Shown here: piece by piece, positions 53,725 through 62,816 of the stretch
How positions within the stretch are numbered: position 1 is the stretch's first letter
How the letters are laid out: the number at the start of each line of letters is the position of its first letter
Source: Ardenticatena maritima
GTDB lineage: Bacteria; Chloroflexota; Anaerolineae; Ardenticatenales; Ardenticatenaceae
Direction: 5' to 3'
NCBI RefSeq assembly: GCF_001306175.1
Contig: NZ_LGKN01000005.1
Coordinates: forward strand, 248,001-312,000
Length of the DNA: 64,000 nucleotides
The notes under the pieces: generated by a model
Seen by the model: the letters and a program-made list of their open reading frames with translations, nothing else
Told to the model about the DNA's origin: nothing
The model's database searches: none
Position numbers and translations under genes: made by a program

Positions 53725-53759
53725 AAACAAAAAGGGCACGGTTCGGTTGAACCGTGCCC
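53725..53759 (-). terminator. Terminator of clpC
   Basis: Minus strand: GGGCACGGTTC, loop, GAACCGTGCCC, then TTTTTGTTT. Perfect 11-bp stem about 20 nt after the clpC stop. On the plus side (nth) there is no T-tract. Confidence 0.88.
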
Positions 53760-53780
53760 GTGGCGCTTTACCTCGCTGTG

Positions 53781-56237
53781 TCAGGCGTGTGCGGCTTCCT
53801 TGCGGCGGAACGCCAATTCACCATTTTCGACATCCACCACAATCGTATCGCCTTCGCGGAACTCACCCGCCAGCAAGCGCCGACTGAGCGGCGTTTCCAC
53901 ATGGCGCTGAATCACGCGCTTCAACGGACGCGCCCCAAATTCAGGGTTGTAGCCCTTTTCCGCCAGCCAGTCGCGCGCGGCGTCCGTCAATTCAATCGAA
54001 AGCCCCGCTTCCAGCACACGGTCGGTAAGATACTTGACCTGCAAGTCCACAATCTTGTGCAAATCTTCCTTCGTCAACGCGCGGAAGACGATAACTTCAT
54101 CCACACGGTTCAGGAATTCCGGACGGAACGAGCGCTTCAAGTCTTCCTCGACTTCGGCATTGCGCAACAGGTTTTCGTCGCCGCGCTCACCCACACGGAA
54201 GCCCAACGGGCCGCCACGCTGCATGTAGCGCGTGCCCAGGTTGGACGTCATAATGATGACCGTGTTGCGGAAGTCCACCGTTCGCCCTTGCCCGTCGGTC
54301 AAGCGCCCATCGTCCAACACTTGCAACAGCACGTTGAAGATTTCCGGGTGCGCCTTTTCGATTTCATCAAAGAGCACCACCTGGAATGGACGGCGGCGGA
54401 CCTGTTCGGTCAACTGACCGCCTTCACCATACCCGACATAGCCGGGCGGCGAACCAATCAGGCGGCTGACCGTGTGCGGTTCGCGGTATTCGCTCATATC
54501 CACCCGCACCATCGCGTCCTCATCGTCAAACAGGAATTCAGCCAGCGCTTTTGCCAGCTCGGTCTTTCCAACCCCGGTCGGGCCCAGGAAGATGAACGAG
54601 CCAATCGGGCGCTTGGGGTCTTTCAACCCGCTACGCGCACGCCGAATGGCGTCACTGATGGCGGCAATCGCTTCATCCTGCCCAACCACGCGGCGGCGCA
54701 GGTATTCTTCCATGTGCAGAAGTTTCTCGGCTTCCTTCTGCATCATCCGCTTCACGGGGATACCCGTCCACGCCGAAACAATCTCGGCAACATCTTCGGC
54801 GTCCACCGTTTCATCCAGCCCTTGTTCCGCCCGCCACGCTTCCACAGCCGCCATGAATTCCTGTTCCAGCACAATCCGCTGGCTCTTGTAGGTCGCCGCG
54901 GTTTCGTAATCGCGATTTTGCCATGCCTCTTCTTCCAGCGTCGCCAGCCGGTCAATCTCCTGCTTGCGAGCGCGCAGGTCCAGCGGCATGTTGAACGCAT
55001 CCACGCGCAGTTTTGCCGCGGCTTCGTCCACCAGGTCAATCGCCTTGTCAGGCAACTTGCGGTCGGTGACGTACCGGTGGCTGAGTTTCACAGCCGCCTC
55101 GATGGCTTCATCGGTAATCGTCACGTTGTGGTGCTGCTCATACCGACGCCGCAAGCCCTTCAGCATCTCAATCGTATCTTCGACGCTCGGCTCTTCCACA
55201 AAAACAGGCGCGAAGCGGCGTTCCAGCGCGCTATCTTTTTCAATGTAATTGCGATACTCATCAAGCGTTGTCGCGCCGATGACTTGCAATTCGCCGCGTG
55301 CCAGCATGGGCTTCATCAGATTGCTGGCGTCCATGGCGCCTTGCGCCGCCCCAGCGCCCACCAGGTTGTGCAACTCATCAATGAAGAGGATGATTTCCCC
55401 CTGGGCGTTGACAATTTCGTCCATGGCGGCTTTCAGGCGCTCTTCAAATTCCCCGCGGAAGCGCGAGCCGGCCACCATCGCCCCCAGGTCGAGTTCGATG
55501 ATACGCTTCCCGCGCAAGTGGTCGGGCACATCGCCCGCCACAACCATCTGCGCCAACCCTTCGACAATGGCGGTCTTGCCAACCCCCGCTTCGCCAATGA
55601 GCACGGGGTTATTCTTCTTGCGGCGTGCGAGCACGCGCATCACCCGCAAAATTTCAGCTTCACGCCCAATCACAGGGTCGAGTTTGCCTTCGGCGGCCAG
55701 TTTCGTCAGGTCGCGCCCATACTTTTCCAGCGCCTGGTAGCGCGTTTCGGCATAGGGGTCGTCCACCTTCTGACCACCGCGCATCTCGTCAATCACATCA
55801 TACAAATCTTCGAGATGAATGTTGAATTCGGCGAAGAGCCGCCCCAGCGGCGTCTGTTTCTGCTGCTCCGCCAGGCGGGCAATCCCCAGAAGCATGTGCT
55901 CCGTCGAGATGTACTCATCATCCATCTCGTCGGCTTCCTGGCTCACCAGCAGCGCCAGCCGCTGGACGGACGGCGTGACATAGACTTGTTGCGCCGGTGT
56001 CGCGCCAGAGAAGCGCACTTTGGGCTGGGCTTTCAAAATTTCATCCAGGCGCGCCCGCATCCGCTCCACATCAACATCGAGGCGCTCTAAAATTTGCGGC
56101 ACCAGCCCATCCGGCTGTTCCAGCAACGCCAATAAGACGTGTTCGACATCGAGTTGGGTGTGCTGGTAGCGCAATAAAATTTCCTGTGAACGTGCAATTG
56201 CATCCTGAGCGCGTTCGGTAAAACGATTGAAATTCAT
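53781..56237 (-). CDS. clpC: AAA+ chaperone/unfoldase ClpC type
   Basis: Hsp100 protein with N-terminal Clp-N repeats ([20 protein letters not shown] ...), a first AAA module with Walker A GEAGVGKT (215-222), and a second with [18 protein letters not shown]. The linker between them holds a UVR-like [18 protein letters not shown] segment with only a short middle domain; that and the 818 aa length favour ClpC over ClpB. The C-terminus has no obvious VGF-type loop that I can place, so coupling to ClpP is likely but unproved. GAGGAG precedes ATG 56237. Confidence 0.93.
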   Translation of the reverse strand: MNFNRFTERAQDAIARSQEILLRYQHTQLDVEHVLLALLEQPDGLVPQILERLDVDVERMRARLDEILKAQPKVRFSGATPAQQVYVTPSVQRLALLVSQEADEMDDEYISTEHMLLGIARLAEQQKQTPLGRLFAEFNIHLEDLYDVIDEMRGGQKVDDPYAETRYQALEKYGRDLTKLAAEGKLDPVIGREAEILRVMRVLARRKKNNPVLIGEAGVGKTAIVEGLAQMVVAGDVPDHLRGKRIIELDLGAMVAGSRFRGEFEERLKAAMDEIVNAQGEIILFIDELHNLVGAGAAQGAMDASNLMKPMLARGELQVIGATTLDEYRNYIEKDSALERRFAPVFVEEPSVEDTIEMLKGLRRRYEQHHNVTITDEAIEAAVKLSHRYVTDRKLPDKAIDLVDEAAAKLRVDAFNMPLDLRARKQEIDRLATLEEEAWQNRDYETAATYKSQRIVLEQEFMAAVEAWRAEQGLDETVDAEDVAEIVSAWTGIPVKRMMQKEAEKLLHMEEYLRRRVVGQDEAIAAISDAIRRARSGLKDPKRPIGSFIFLGPTGVGKTELAKALAEFLFDDEDAMVRVDMSEYREPHTVSRLIGSPPGYVGYGEGGQLTEQVRRRPFQVVLFDEIEKAHPEIFNVLLQVLDDGRLTDGQGRTVDFRNTVIIMTSNLGTRYMQRGGPLGFRVGERGDENLLRNAEVEEDLKRSFRPEFLNRVDEVIVFRALTKEDLHKIVDLQVKYLTDRVLEAGLSIELTDAARDWLAEKGYNPEFGARPLKRVIQRHVETPLSRRLLAGEFREGDTIVVDVENGELAFRRKEAAHA

Positions 56238-56295
56238 AGTCTCCTCTGTGCTCTGCTCTCAATTGTTTTGTATTGCAAAATATTTTGTTGGCCAA

Positions 56296-56323
56296 ATTGT
56301 AGTCAGGCAAGGGCGCACGTCAA
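56296..56323 (-). promoter_or_regulatory. Promoter of clpC
   Basis: Minus strand TTGACG (-35), 16-bp spacer, TACAAT (-10), about 60 nt upstream of the start. A CAAAATATTTTG palindrome (56276-56287) lies in the leader and could be an operator. Confidence 0.65.
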
Positions 56324-56333
56324 GAAGCATGGC

Positions 56334-56365
56334 AAAAATCAAAAGCGCCGCACACGTGCGGCGCT
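56334..56365 (-). terminator. Terminator of the wHTH gene
   Basis: Minus strand AGCGCCGCAC, 2-nt loop centre, GTGCGGCGCT, then TTTGATTTTTG. Confidence 0.75.
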
Positions 56366-56394
56366 GGATAGCGGAAAACATGGGCTGTTTGTTT

Positions 56395-56727
56395 TCAGGG
56401 CGACGCTGCCATACGCTGTGTGTAGCGCGCCAGGCGTTCTATGTGCGTTTTGAGGGGGTGTTCGGCAAGCACAAACGTTCCATCCGCCCCGTCCGTCTGG
56501 CTCACCACTCCCATCAACGCCAAATCCGCCAATTCACGCTCGACCAGTGCAGGAGAGACGTGCAAGCGTTCGGCAAGGTTGGCTGCTGTGCATCCTTCCG
56601 CACCAGATTCGGCAAGCGCCAGCAAGAGGTTGAACCGACGTGGTGTTGTGAGCACACGTTGCGCCAATAACAGCCAGCCTATGTCAAGCGGTGTCCAGGT
56701 GGTTGAGGTCTTTTGCATCGTCGTCAT
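56395..56727 (-). CDS. Small winged-helix DNA-binding protein
   Basis: 110 aa. The sequence fits an ArsR/MarR-type winged helix: RRFNLLLALAESGAEGCTAANLAERLHVSPALVERELADLALMGVV, where SPALVERELADL would be the recognition helix and the wing follows. No metal-binding Cys. It lies upstream of clpC with its own terminator, so it may regulate clpC or a nearby gene, but that is inference. The start at 56727 has AAGGGAAG upstream; ATG 56718 is an alternative. Confidence 0.75.
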   Translation of the reverse strand: MTTMQKTSTTWTPLDIGWLLLAQRVLTTPRRFNLLLALAESGAEGCTAANLAERLHVSPALVERELADLALMGVVSQTDGADGTFVLAEHPLKTHIERLARYTQRMAASP

Positions 56728-56847
56728 CGGGGCACTCTTCCCTTCTCAGTACAGTTCTTTGGTACGCATCCGTATCGTAAAGGGAAAAAAGGGGAGTTGA
56801 AATAGGAAAAAGCGACCGACGCAAGGGAAAAGAGTCACTTTCGAGTA

Positions 56848-56882
56848 CAACAAATGTGCCCCTTACGTGGCGTAAGGGGCAC
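56848..56882 (-). terminator. Terminator of the S8 protease gene
   Basis: Minus strand GTGCCCCTTACG, 3-nt loop, CGTAAGGGGCAC, then ATTTGTTG. Perfect 12-bp stem. Confidence 0.82.
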
Positions 56883-56911
56883 AGACGGTTTCCCACACGT
56901 TGGACGCGGGC

Positions 56912-59900
56912 TTACTGCAACGGGCGCAAGTAGTTGAGTTCAGCGTAGCGGATACCCGGTTGAGCGCGCAACGCATCCCGCACAGCGACTTCCTGTCCTT
57001 TGGGCACCTGCACGCGCCATACGCCCGTTGCAAGCACCTGTTCAACCCGCTTTGCGCCGTATTCGCTCAGAAGGGCATCCACCGCGGCTTGTGTTGTGGT
57101 CTCTTCATACGCCACCAAGAGTTCGCCAGACACCCAATTGTTTTCTTGGCGCAAGAGGTCGGGCGTATCTTTGTACACAAAGACTTGCTTGCGCAGCGGC
57201 GCGAACCGGTCTTGCATTGTGGTCACAACCGCATTGGAAACGGCGTTCCCCGCATTGAGCAAGCCGTAGCCGAATTCACTATCCTTGCCCGGCGTGCCCA
57301 AATCGTCAGCCGTGCCGGTAATGAGGTTAGCCACAGCATCAGGGCTCAGACTACTGTTGCGGCTCAAGAGGAGTGCGGCAACGCCGGAAACATGTGCTGC
57401 GGCTTGCGATGTCCCCGATATGGCATTGTATCCTGTCTCCGGCACACCACCTAACGCCCTGGGGTATGTGCTCCACACCCAATGCTGGATAACGGGGTCG
57501 GTGGGGCTACTGGGGTCGCCGCCACCAGCGGCCACGTCCACATAGCTATGCACGCTACTGTACGAGGCACGCTGGCGCTCGTTGGTCACTGCTGCTACGG
57601 CGATCACTTCGGGGATAGCCGCCGGATAGACGACAGGGTTGCCAGCTTCGTACAGGTTACCAGCCGCCGCCACCACAACGGCGCCTTTGCTACGGGCATA
57701 GGCAATCGCATCACGAATCGCCTGGCTATCATCCTGCGAACCAAGGCTCAGGTTGATGACTTTTGCACCATGGTCCACGGCGTACTGGATAGCCGAGGCA
57801 ATGGCTGCATCCGAAGCCAGGCTACTTCCGTCAGCAAAGACTTTGAGCGGCATGATTTTGGCATTCCAGGCAGCGCCAGCGATTCCCTGCCCATTGTTGC
57901 CAACAGCCGCCACAAGGCCGGCAACATGTGTACCGTGACCATTCACATCCTGTGGCACGGCATCGTTGTTTCCAAAGTCCCACCCACTGACCAGATTCGG
58001 TTGCAATTCAGGGTGGTTCAAGTCAACCCCTGTATCAATAACAGCAACAGTTACGCCATTCCCGCTACTTTGCGCCCACGCGGCTTCAAAATTGCTTATC
58101 TGCATATTCCACTGCAACGCATCGTAGTAGGGATCATCGGGCTGGGCAATAGGTTGATACGTGCCATTGACGACCATGGGGAGGTACACGTCGTGCCGAA
58201 TCGGCTCATACGCCAGCTTGACCTGTGAAACACACGCCCCATTGAGCGGCGAGGTCAAGCCCGTGGTCGGGCGATTCTGGTTGATAAGCACACGGTATTG
58301 CGCGTACCGATAGCGCGGGAAGAGCGAACCATCTTCATCACGGATGTTTTGCCCAGGGGCATCATAGTAGCCACCAGCGCCCCCAACACCGCTCCACCGT
58401 GTCCAATTGCCATCGTTAATATCATCCAATGGCGGTGTTGGCGTGTTCCCCAGGCGTACCTGCAAAAGCAAACTGCTGTCGAATTGGGTCGCGCCCCACC
58501 ATTGAATATCGAACCAGACGGCTTCTGAACCGGCATCGAATACCGGCGAAATATACGTCCCCCACGCCTGATACCCCTGATCCAGGGCTTCTTGCTCACT
58601 GTAATAGCCTAGTTTGCGCCCATTGATCAAACAGAGTGGTGTGCCTTCCGCACACGCCATCTCAGAGACGAACGGCGCAGCAAAAATATCACGGTTGGTA
58701 ACAGTCCCGGAGAACGAATCATCGTTGCGGGTATCATCCCACGCAATGGCAAACGGTACCCACGAAGAAGGCGGGTTCAACGATGGTGTAATAACCGTCG
58801 AAACCTGCGTCACAAGTGACGGGCGACGCTGACGCACACCCGCCGGCGCATATTCCTCATAGAGCGTGTTGTAATGCTGATCGTCAGACGCCACGAGCAA
58901 GTCGAGCCGCTTGACGTTATCATTGACGTTTGCGACACCAACGCGTTGCGTAAAGTCGGTAGTTGGTGTGCCATCTTCCGTCAAATTGCTCATACCGGCG
59001 ATATGAATGTCATAATTCAAATCGTCACTACTGCGTCCATCGCTCCACCCGATAAAAACCTGATAGGGGTTGCCGACGGCCACCGTTGGCTCACCTTGCC
59101 AACGCGATTGCATCGGCTCTTCCGTGTTGGAGTCCGGTCCCCAACATGCCGCCGACAAGGGTTCAACTTGGTAAGCGCTGACATTCACATTGCCATACGG
59201 CGTAAACGGGTCGAACTCGGTTTCAACAATGGCACCACCCGCAGCACAGAGCAGGGGGTCATCACCCGTTACCGAAAGCACCGCGTAGTCTGTAAACATC
59301 CAGGCGTAAAAGATATCGGGGTTGCCGTACCGATAATCTTGCCAGGCAACATGCGCCACATTGGTCTGAAGAACGGCTTTACAACTTACCGGTTCGTTGT
59401 TGTCATCCGACATCTGGTAATCCACTTCGACCAACAAGGGAATGGAATCCAAAGCCGGGTCCAGTTGTAAGGCAGTGGTTCCATCGGTATTCATCTGAAT
59501 GTCAATATCAAATGTGAAATAGAGCGGCGCTGGGGAAGGTCGCCCCACTCCGAGGAAGATATCACCACCGTCATAGCGCATATCCTGCCAGACGATGAAA
59601 ACATACACATCGTTAGGTGATGTTCCATACGTCGCAACACTCAGTTGTGGCAAGCGCTGGTCTTGGGCGGTGGCTTCGGGGTCGTCTGTCACGAAGACAT
59701 TCGCACCCCACGTCCAATTGAGGCATCCACCGCTCCCATACGCGAAGTAGATATCATCATTGCCATTACGGCGATCTTGCCAGGCGACAAAAAGGTTTCC
59801 AAACGCATCTACACCAATCGCCGGAGCGGTTTGGTCGGCTGTTGGGTTGACATTGGTATCGTTGATAGGCGCCGGGTCTTCAATCCATGTCGCGCCATTG

Positions 59901-60952
59901 TCAGCGGAATAGGCGTGCCAGATATCAAATGACCCCAAGCGATTATCCGCCCAGACAACGTGATAGGTGCCACAGGCTTCATTGTAGATCAATGAAGGCG
60001 ACCGCTGAACGTGGATACTATCCGCATCTGAGGTGATACGCACAGGCGTCCCCCACGTGCGTCCACGGTCGGTGGAGCGTGAAAAGTAAATATCTGCATC
60101 GGCAGTGCCATTACGCCAGTCTTCCCATACAACCGCGACTTCATCCGTATTGTTGGGCCCTTTGGTCATAATCGGCGCAATTTGCAACCCCGGTTCAGTC
60201 ACCACGGCGTAATCGGGGAAGTAAATATCGCGGTCAAATTCGGGCTGATCGAAATATTGTAACGCATAATTGACCTGCGTCCCTTGCGAACCTATGTAGC
60301 GATCGTAAAAGCGCCCAATCTGCATCAACCCACGAGAATGCGACAAATCGAGGTTCGAGAATCCTTTCTGAAAATCGGCATGGCTGGATTGCTGCCAATA
60401 CGCCGAGGTAATGACTTCAAATTGCGTGGGACCAGTTACGTTGTTTTCTTCATCGCTTTCGACGACTACCCCCGTCGGGTCAATCACCGCATAGACGCTA
60501 TGGTGTCCCGTATCCGTAAAGGCGGTTGAAAAACTCAGCGTCCACACGTTCCCATTGTCCACATACCAGGATTGCACACCCCAAGAATAAGTTGGCGGAC
60601 CAATATCAATGCCCGGCTGCGGGGGGAGCGGTGGGTCAATATACAAATCAACAAAGAAGTTATTGCCGGCAGGGAGATTCACTTCACCTTGGTTCTTGAT
60701 AGCGACCTGAATCACAACTGTTTGGCTCACCACCGGCGTTGTCGGGAACACATTGACATGCGTCACCACCAGGTCTGGCAACGCATCGGGCGATGCCGGA
60801 GCATCGCCCTGAGAGTCGAGGCCTTCTGGTGGCGCGTACGGTGTCGGTGTGGCTCTATCTGGCTGGTCAGCCATGACAAGCGCACGTCCAAGCCCTAAAA
60901 AGAGCGCCAGTACCCCAACAAGAACCAGCGCTATTGTCTTTGTTGAACGCAT
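56912..60952 (-). CDS. Secreted subtilisin-family protease with CARDB and propeller-like domains
   Basis: 1346 aa. A signal or anchor helix (MRSTKTIALVLVGVLALFLG) is followed by a CARDB-type adhesion domain (LPDLVVTHVNVFPTTPVVSQT ... VVESDEENNVTG). A long central region has repeated Trp/Asp strands (WRDW-, WQDYRYGN-, WQDMRYDGG-, WADNRLG-like, about every 60-70 residues), as in sialidase-like beta-propellers. The C-terminal S8 domain has Asp973 (VIDTGVD), His1009 (GHGTHVAG) and Ser1182 (GTSQAAAH; Pro of the usual GTSMAAPH is Ala). ATG 60952 has GAGGAG upstream. Probable surface protease with a recognition platform. Confidence 0.9.
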   Translation of the reverse strand: MRSTKTIALVLVGVLALFLGLGRALVMADQPDRATPTPYAPPEGLDSQGDAPASPDALPDLVVTHVNVFPTTPVVSQTVVIQVAIKNQGEVNLPAGNNFFVDLYIDPPLPPQPGIDIGPPTYSWGVQSWYVDNGNVWTLSFSTAFTDTGHHSVYAVIDPTGVVVESDEENNVTGPTQFEVITSAYWQQSSHADFQKGFSNLDLSHSRGLMQIGRFYDRYIGSQGTQVNYALQYFDQPEFDRDIYFPDYAVVTEPGLQIAPIMTKGPNNTDEVAVVWEDWRNGTADADIYFSRSTDRGRTWGTPVRITSDADSIHVQRSPSLIYNEACGTYHVVWADNRLGSFDIWHAYSADNGATWIEDPAPINDTNVNPTADQTAPAIGVDAFGNLFVAWQDRRNGNDDIYFAYGSGGCLNWTWGANVFVTDDPEATAQDQRLPQLSVATYGTSPNDVYVFIVWQDMRYDGGDIFLGVGRPSPAPLYFTFDIDIQMNTDGTTALQLDPALDSIPLLVEVDYQMSDDNNEPVSCKAVLQTNVAHVAWQDYRYGNPDIFYAWMFTDYAVLSVTGDDPLLCAAGGAIVETEFDPFTPYGNVNVSAYQVEPLSAACWGPDSNTEEPMQSRWQGEPTVAVGNPYQVFIGWSDGRSSDDLNYDIHIAGMSNLTEDGTPTTDFTQRVGVANVNDNVKRLDLLVASDDQHYNTLYEEYAPAGVRQRRPSLVTQVSTVITPSLNPPSSWVPFAIAWDDTRNDDSFSGTVTNRDIFAAPFVSEMACAEGTPLCLINGRKLGYYSEQEALDQGYQAWGTYISPVFDAGSEAVWFDIQWWGATQFDSSLLLQVRLGNTPTPPLDDINDGNWTRWSGVGGAGGYYDAPGQNIRDEDGSLFPRYRYAQYRVLINQNRPTTGLTSPLNGACVSQVKLAYEPIRHDVYLPMVVNGTYQPIAQPDDPYYDALQWNMQISNFEAAWAQSSGNGVTVAVIDTGVDLNHPELQPNLVSGWDFGNNDAVPQDVNGHGTHVAGLVAAVGNNGQGIAGAAWNAKIMPLKVFADGSSLASDAAIASAIQYAVDHGAKVINLSLGSQDDSQAIRDAIAYARSKGAVVVAAAGNLYEAGNPVVYPAAIPEVIAVAAVTNERQRASYSSVHSYVDVAAGGGDPSSPTDPVIQHWVWSTYPRALGGVPETGYNAISGTSQAAAHVSGVAALLLSRNSSLSPDAVANLITGTADDLGTPGKDSEFGYGLLNAGNAVSNAVVTTMQDRFAPLRKQVFVYKDTPDLLRQENNWVSGELLVAYEETTTQAAVDALLSEYGAKRVEQVLATGVWRVQVPKGQEVAVRDALRAQPGIRYAELNYLRPLQ

Positions 60953-60961
60953 AGGCACTCC

Positions 60962-61774
60962 TCAGACGGTGTCTTGGAAGAGTCGGCGCAAACCGGCAAC
61001 GAAGACCAGCAGTGTGCCAAAGCCAATGGCAAGCAACAATGCCATATTTCCGCCCCCTGTATTCGGCAAGCGCGACACAACCGAAGGCGTAACCGAAACA
61101 TAGACGCCCGGCGTGGTAGTAATCAAAATCGGTGTAATGGGGAACAACGTCCCAGTTGGGGAAGGCGTCGGCGTTTGGGTTGGCGTTGGCGTGACAGTGC
61201 CGGTTGGCGTTGGCGATGGGATGGGTGTTGACGTTGGCAACGGCGTTGAAGTTGGTGGTGGCGGCGGCGTTGCTGTGAACGTTGGTTGTGAAGTGGGTGT
61301 CAAGGCAGGTGTTGCGCCCGGCGGGGGTGTGGCTGTTGCCTGACGTTGCAACACCGGGAAGTTGGCTTCGCTCGCCAGCCCTGCAAAAACGGTCACAATG
61401 CGCTCGTTGCCACCACTCGGCGAATAGGCGGTCCCCGTCGTATCAATTTCGACGCGATATTGCCCCGCGGCAACATTCGTAAACAAATAGTTCGGCGACG
61501 CTGTGGTGGTGGTTTGCTGCGCCAACACGGTGTTATCACCCAGCGCATACAAACGCACCAGCACACCCTGTACAGGCGTTTCACCGGGGTCAAATGCCTG
61601 GTTCCCGTTGGCGTCCAAATAGACCGTCCCCTGAATGGAACCAGTCCCGCCTTGCGCCAGTGCAACATCGGCAAAGAAGGCCGCTTGCCCGCCAACACCA
61701 AGCATGAGGAGCAAGGCGCATCCAAGCAAAAAGAGAAGTCGCTTTATGACTGTGGTGTACATTTGTCGTTTCAT
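60962..61774 (-). CDS. LPXTG-anchored surface protein with SdrD-B-like domain
   Basis: 270 aa. The signal peptide is MKRQMYTTVIKRLLFLLGCALLLML to about residue 45. A CNA-B/SdrD-type domain follows (IQGTVYLDANGNQAFDPGETPVQGVLVRLYALGD ... GQYRVEI), then a long Pro/Thr linker. The C-terminus has the sortase signal LPNTG (236-240), a hydrophobic stretch and RRLF. GGAG lies upstream of ATG 61774. It is directly upstream of the S8 protease gene (gap 9 nt). No sortase gene is in the window. Confidence 0.88.
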   Translation of the reverse strand: MKRQMYTTVIKRLLFLLGCALLLMLGVGGQAAFFADVALAQGGTGSIQGTVYLDANGNQAFDPGETPVQGVLVRLYALGDNTVLAQQTTTTASPNYLFTNVAAGQYRVEIDTTGTAYSPSGGNERIVTVFAGLASEANFPVLQRQATATPPPGATPALTPTSQPTFTATPPPPPTSTPLPTSTPIPSPTPTGTVTPTPTQTPTPSPTGTLFPITPILITTTPGVYVSVTPSVVSRLPNTGGGNMALLLAIGFGTLLVFVAGLRRLFQDTV

Positions 61775-61909
61775 GTCAAACAGGTCTCCGCTCTTTGCAA
61801 ATCTGGAGCCAGCCGTATTACGTTTCATTGTACGAGAAGCACAATTCTCGGTCAACAAAAAGTTTATTTTTGGGATATTTTTCTATCAAAAAATTGAAAA
61901 TCAACGCAC

Positions 61910-62692
61910 TTATGGCAATGTTCGCTGCCAATCCACGCGCACCACGGTCACACCACTGCAATCGCGCGGCATGACGAACGCAATTTCATCACTGGCGCGC
62001 TGCCCATCTTCCAGCAGAACAAGGTGCCACGTGCCAGCACGTTCCGGCGCCGGGCCAGGACCCAGGTAGACTTCCCAGTAGCCATCGGCCTGCGTGACGG
62101 CGTCTTGTTGATAGCCGAACTCGTTGAAGACCCGCACTGTGACGCCGGGGCGCGGCGTGCCATTGTTGTTGTACACGTAGCCAAAGAACTTCATTTCATC
62201 ACAGCGAACACCACCCAAGGAATTGATCACGAGATAAAGCGGCATTGGTGTCGGCGTGGGCACGGGCGGTGCGGAACTGCCACCACCTCCCCCAGTGGTG
62301 CGTGGCGGCGGGGGTGGCGGCGACGTGGGGAAGGGTATCGGTGTGTCAGTTGGCAACGCCGTCAACGTCGCCACAAGGTCGGGGGTCGGCGTACCTTCAA
62401 TAGCAATGGCGGTCTCAGTCGCCACAGCCTCGGCCGTCCCCGTTGGCAAGGGGGTTTCAGTCGGTGTTGCTGTAGGCGTTGGCGTCTGGGTTGGTGTGGC
62501 AGTGGGGGTCCACGTCGGCGGCAATGTCGCCACTGGGCGCGGCGTGGGCGTCGGCGGGCGGCGTGCCAACCCAACCGGCGCCAGCATGCTCGGTTGCACC
62601 CAAATCAAGCCAATCGCCATGAGCGCCAGCACCGTCAAGACGGCCATGATCGCAATGCCAATGTTGAGTTGTTCTTCACTCCAATTTTGCAT
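61910..62692 (-). CDS. Membrane-anchored Thr/Pro-rich protein with beta-sandwich domain
   Basis: 260 aa. One N-terminal transmembrane helix (IGIAIMAVLTVLALMAIGLIW) follows a short cytoplasmic part; then come about 110 residues of Thr-Pro-rich linker and a C-terminal domain with VINSLGGVRCDEMKFFGYVYNN ... VTVRVFNEFGYQQDAVTQADGYWEV, resembling a carboxypeptidase-regulatory or CNA-B-like fold with two Cys. Same surface block as the LPNTG protein and S8 protease. Function unknown. Confidence 0.8.
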   Translation of the reverse strand: MQNWSEEQLNIGIAIMAVLTVLALMAIGLIWVQPSMLAPVGLARRPPTPTPRPVATLPPTWTPTATPTQTPTPTATPTETPLPTGTAEAVATETAIAIEGTPTPDLVATLTALPTDTPIPFPTSPPPPPPRTTGGGGGSSAPPVPTPTPMPLYLVINSLGGVRCDEMKFFGYVYNNNGTPRPGVTVRVFNEFGYQQDAVTQADGYWEVYLGPGPAPERAGTWHLVLLEDGQRASDEIAFVMPRDCSGVTVVRVDWQRTLP

Positions 62693-62816
62693 ACGAGGGC
62701 TCCGTGTATGCCTTTTTTCTGTTGAAGTGGCTTATTTACAGGCGCATTTATAATGTATTGTGCCAGAGGTGCCGTGTTTCCGCAACAGACTTGCGTATCA
62801 CCGCCTCATTCTTTCA

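Noticed and set aside
53754-56090. A 778-residue plus-strand frame opposite clpC
   Set aside because: The minus strand has both AAA modules of ClpC with a promoter and terminator; the other frame is a shadow.
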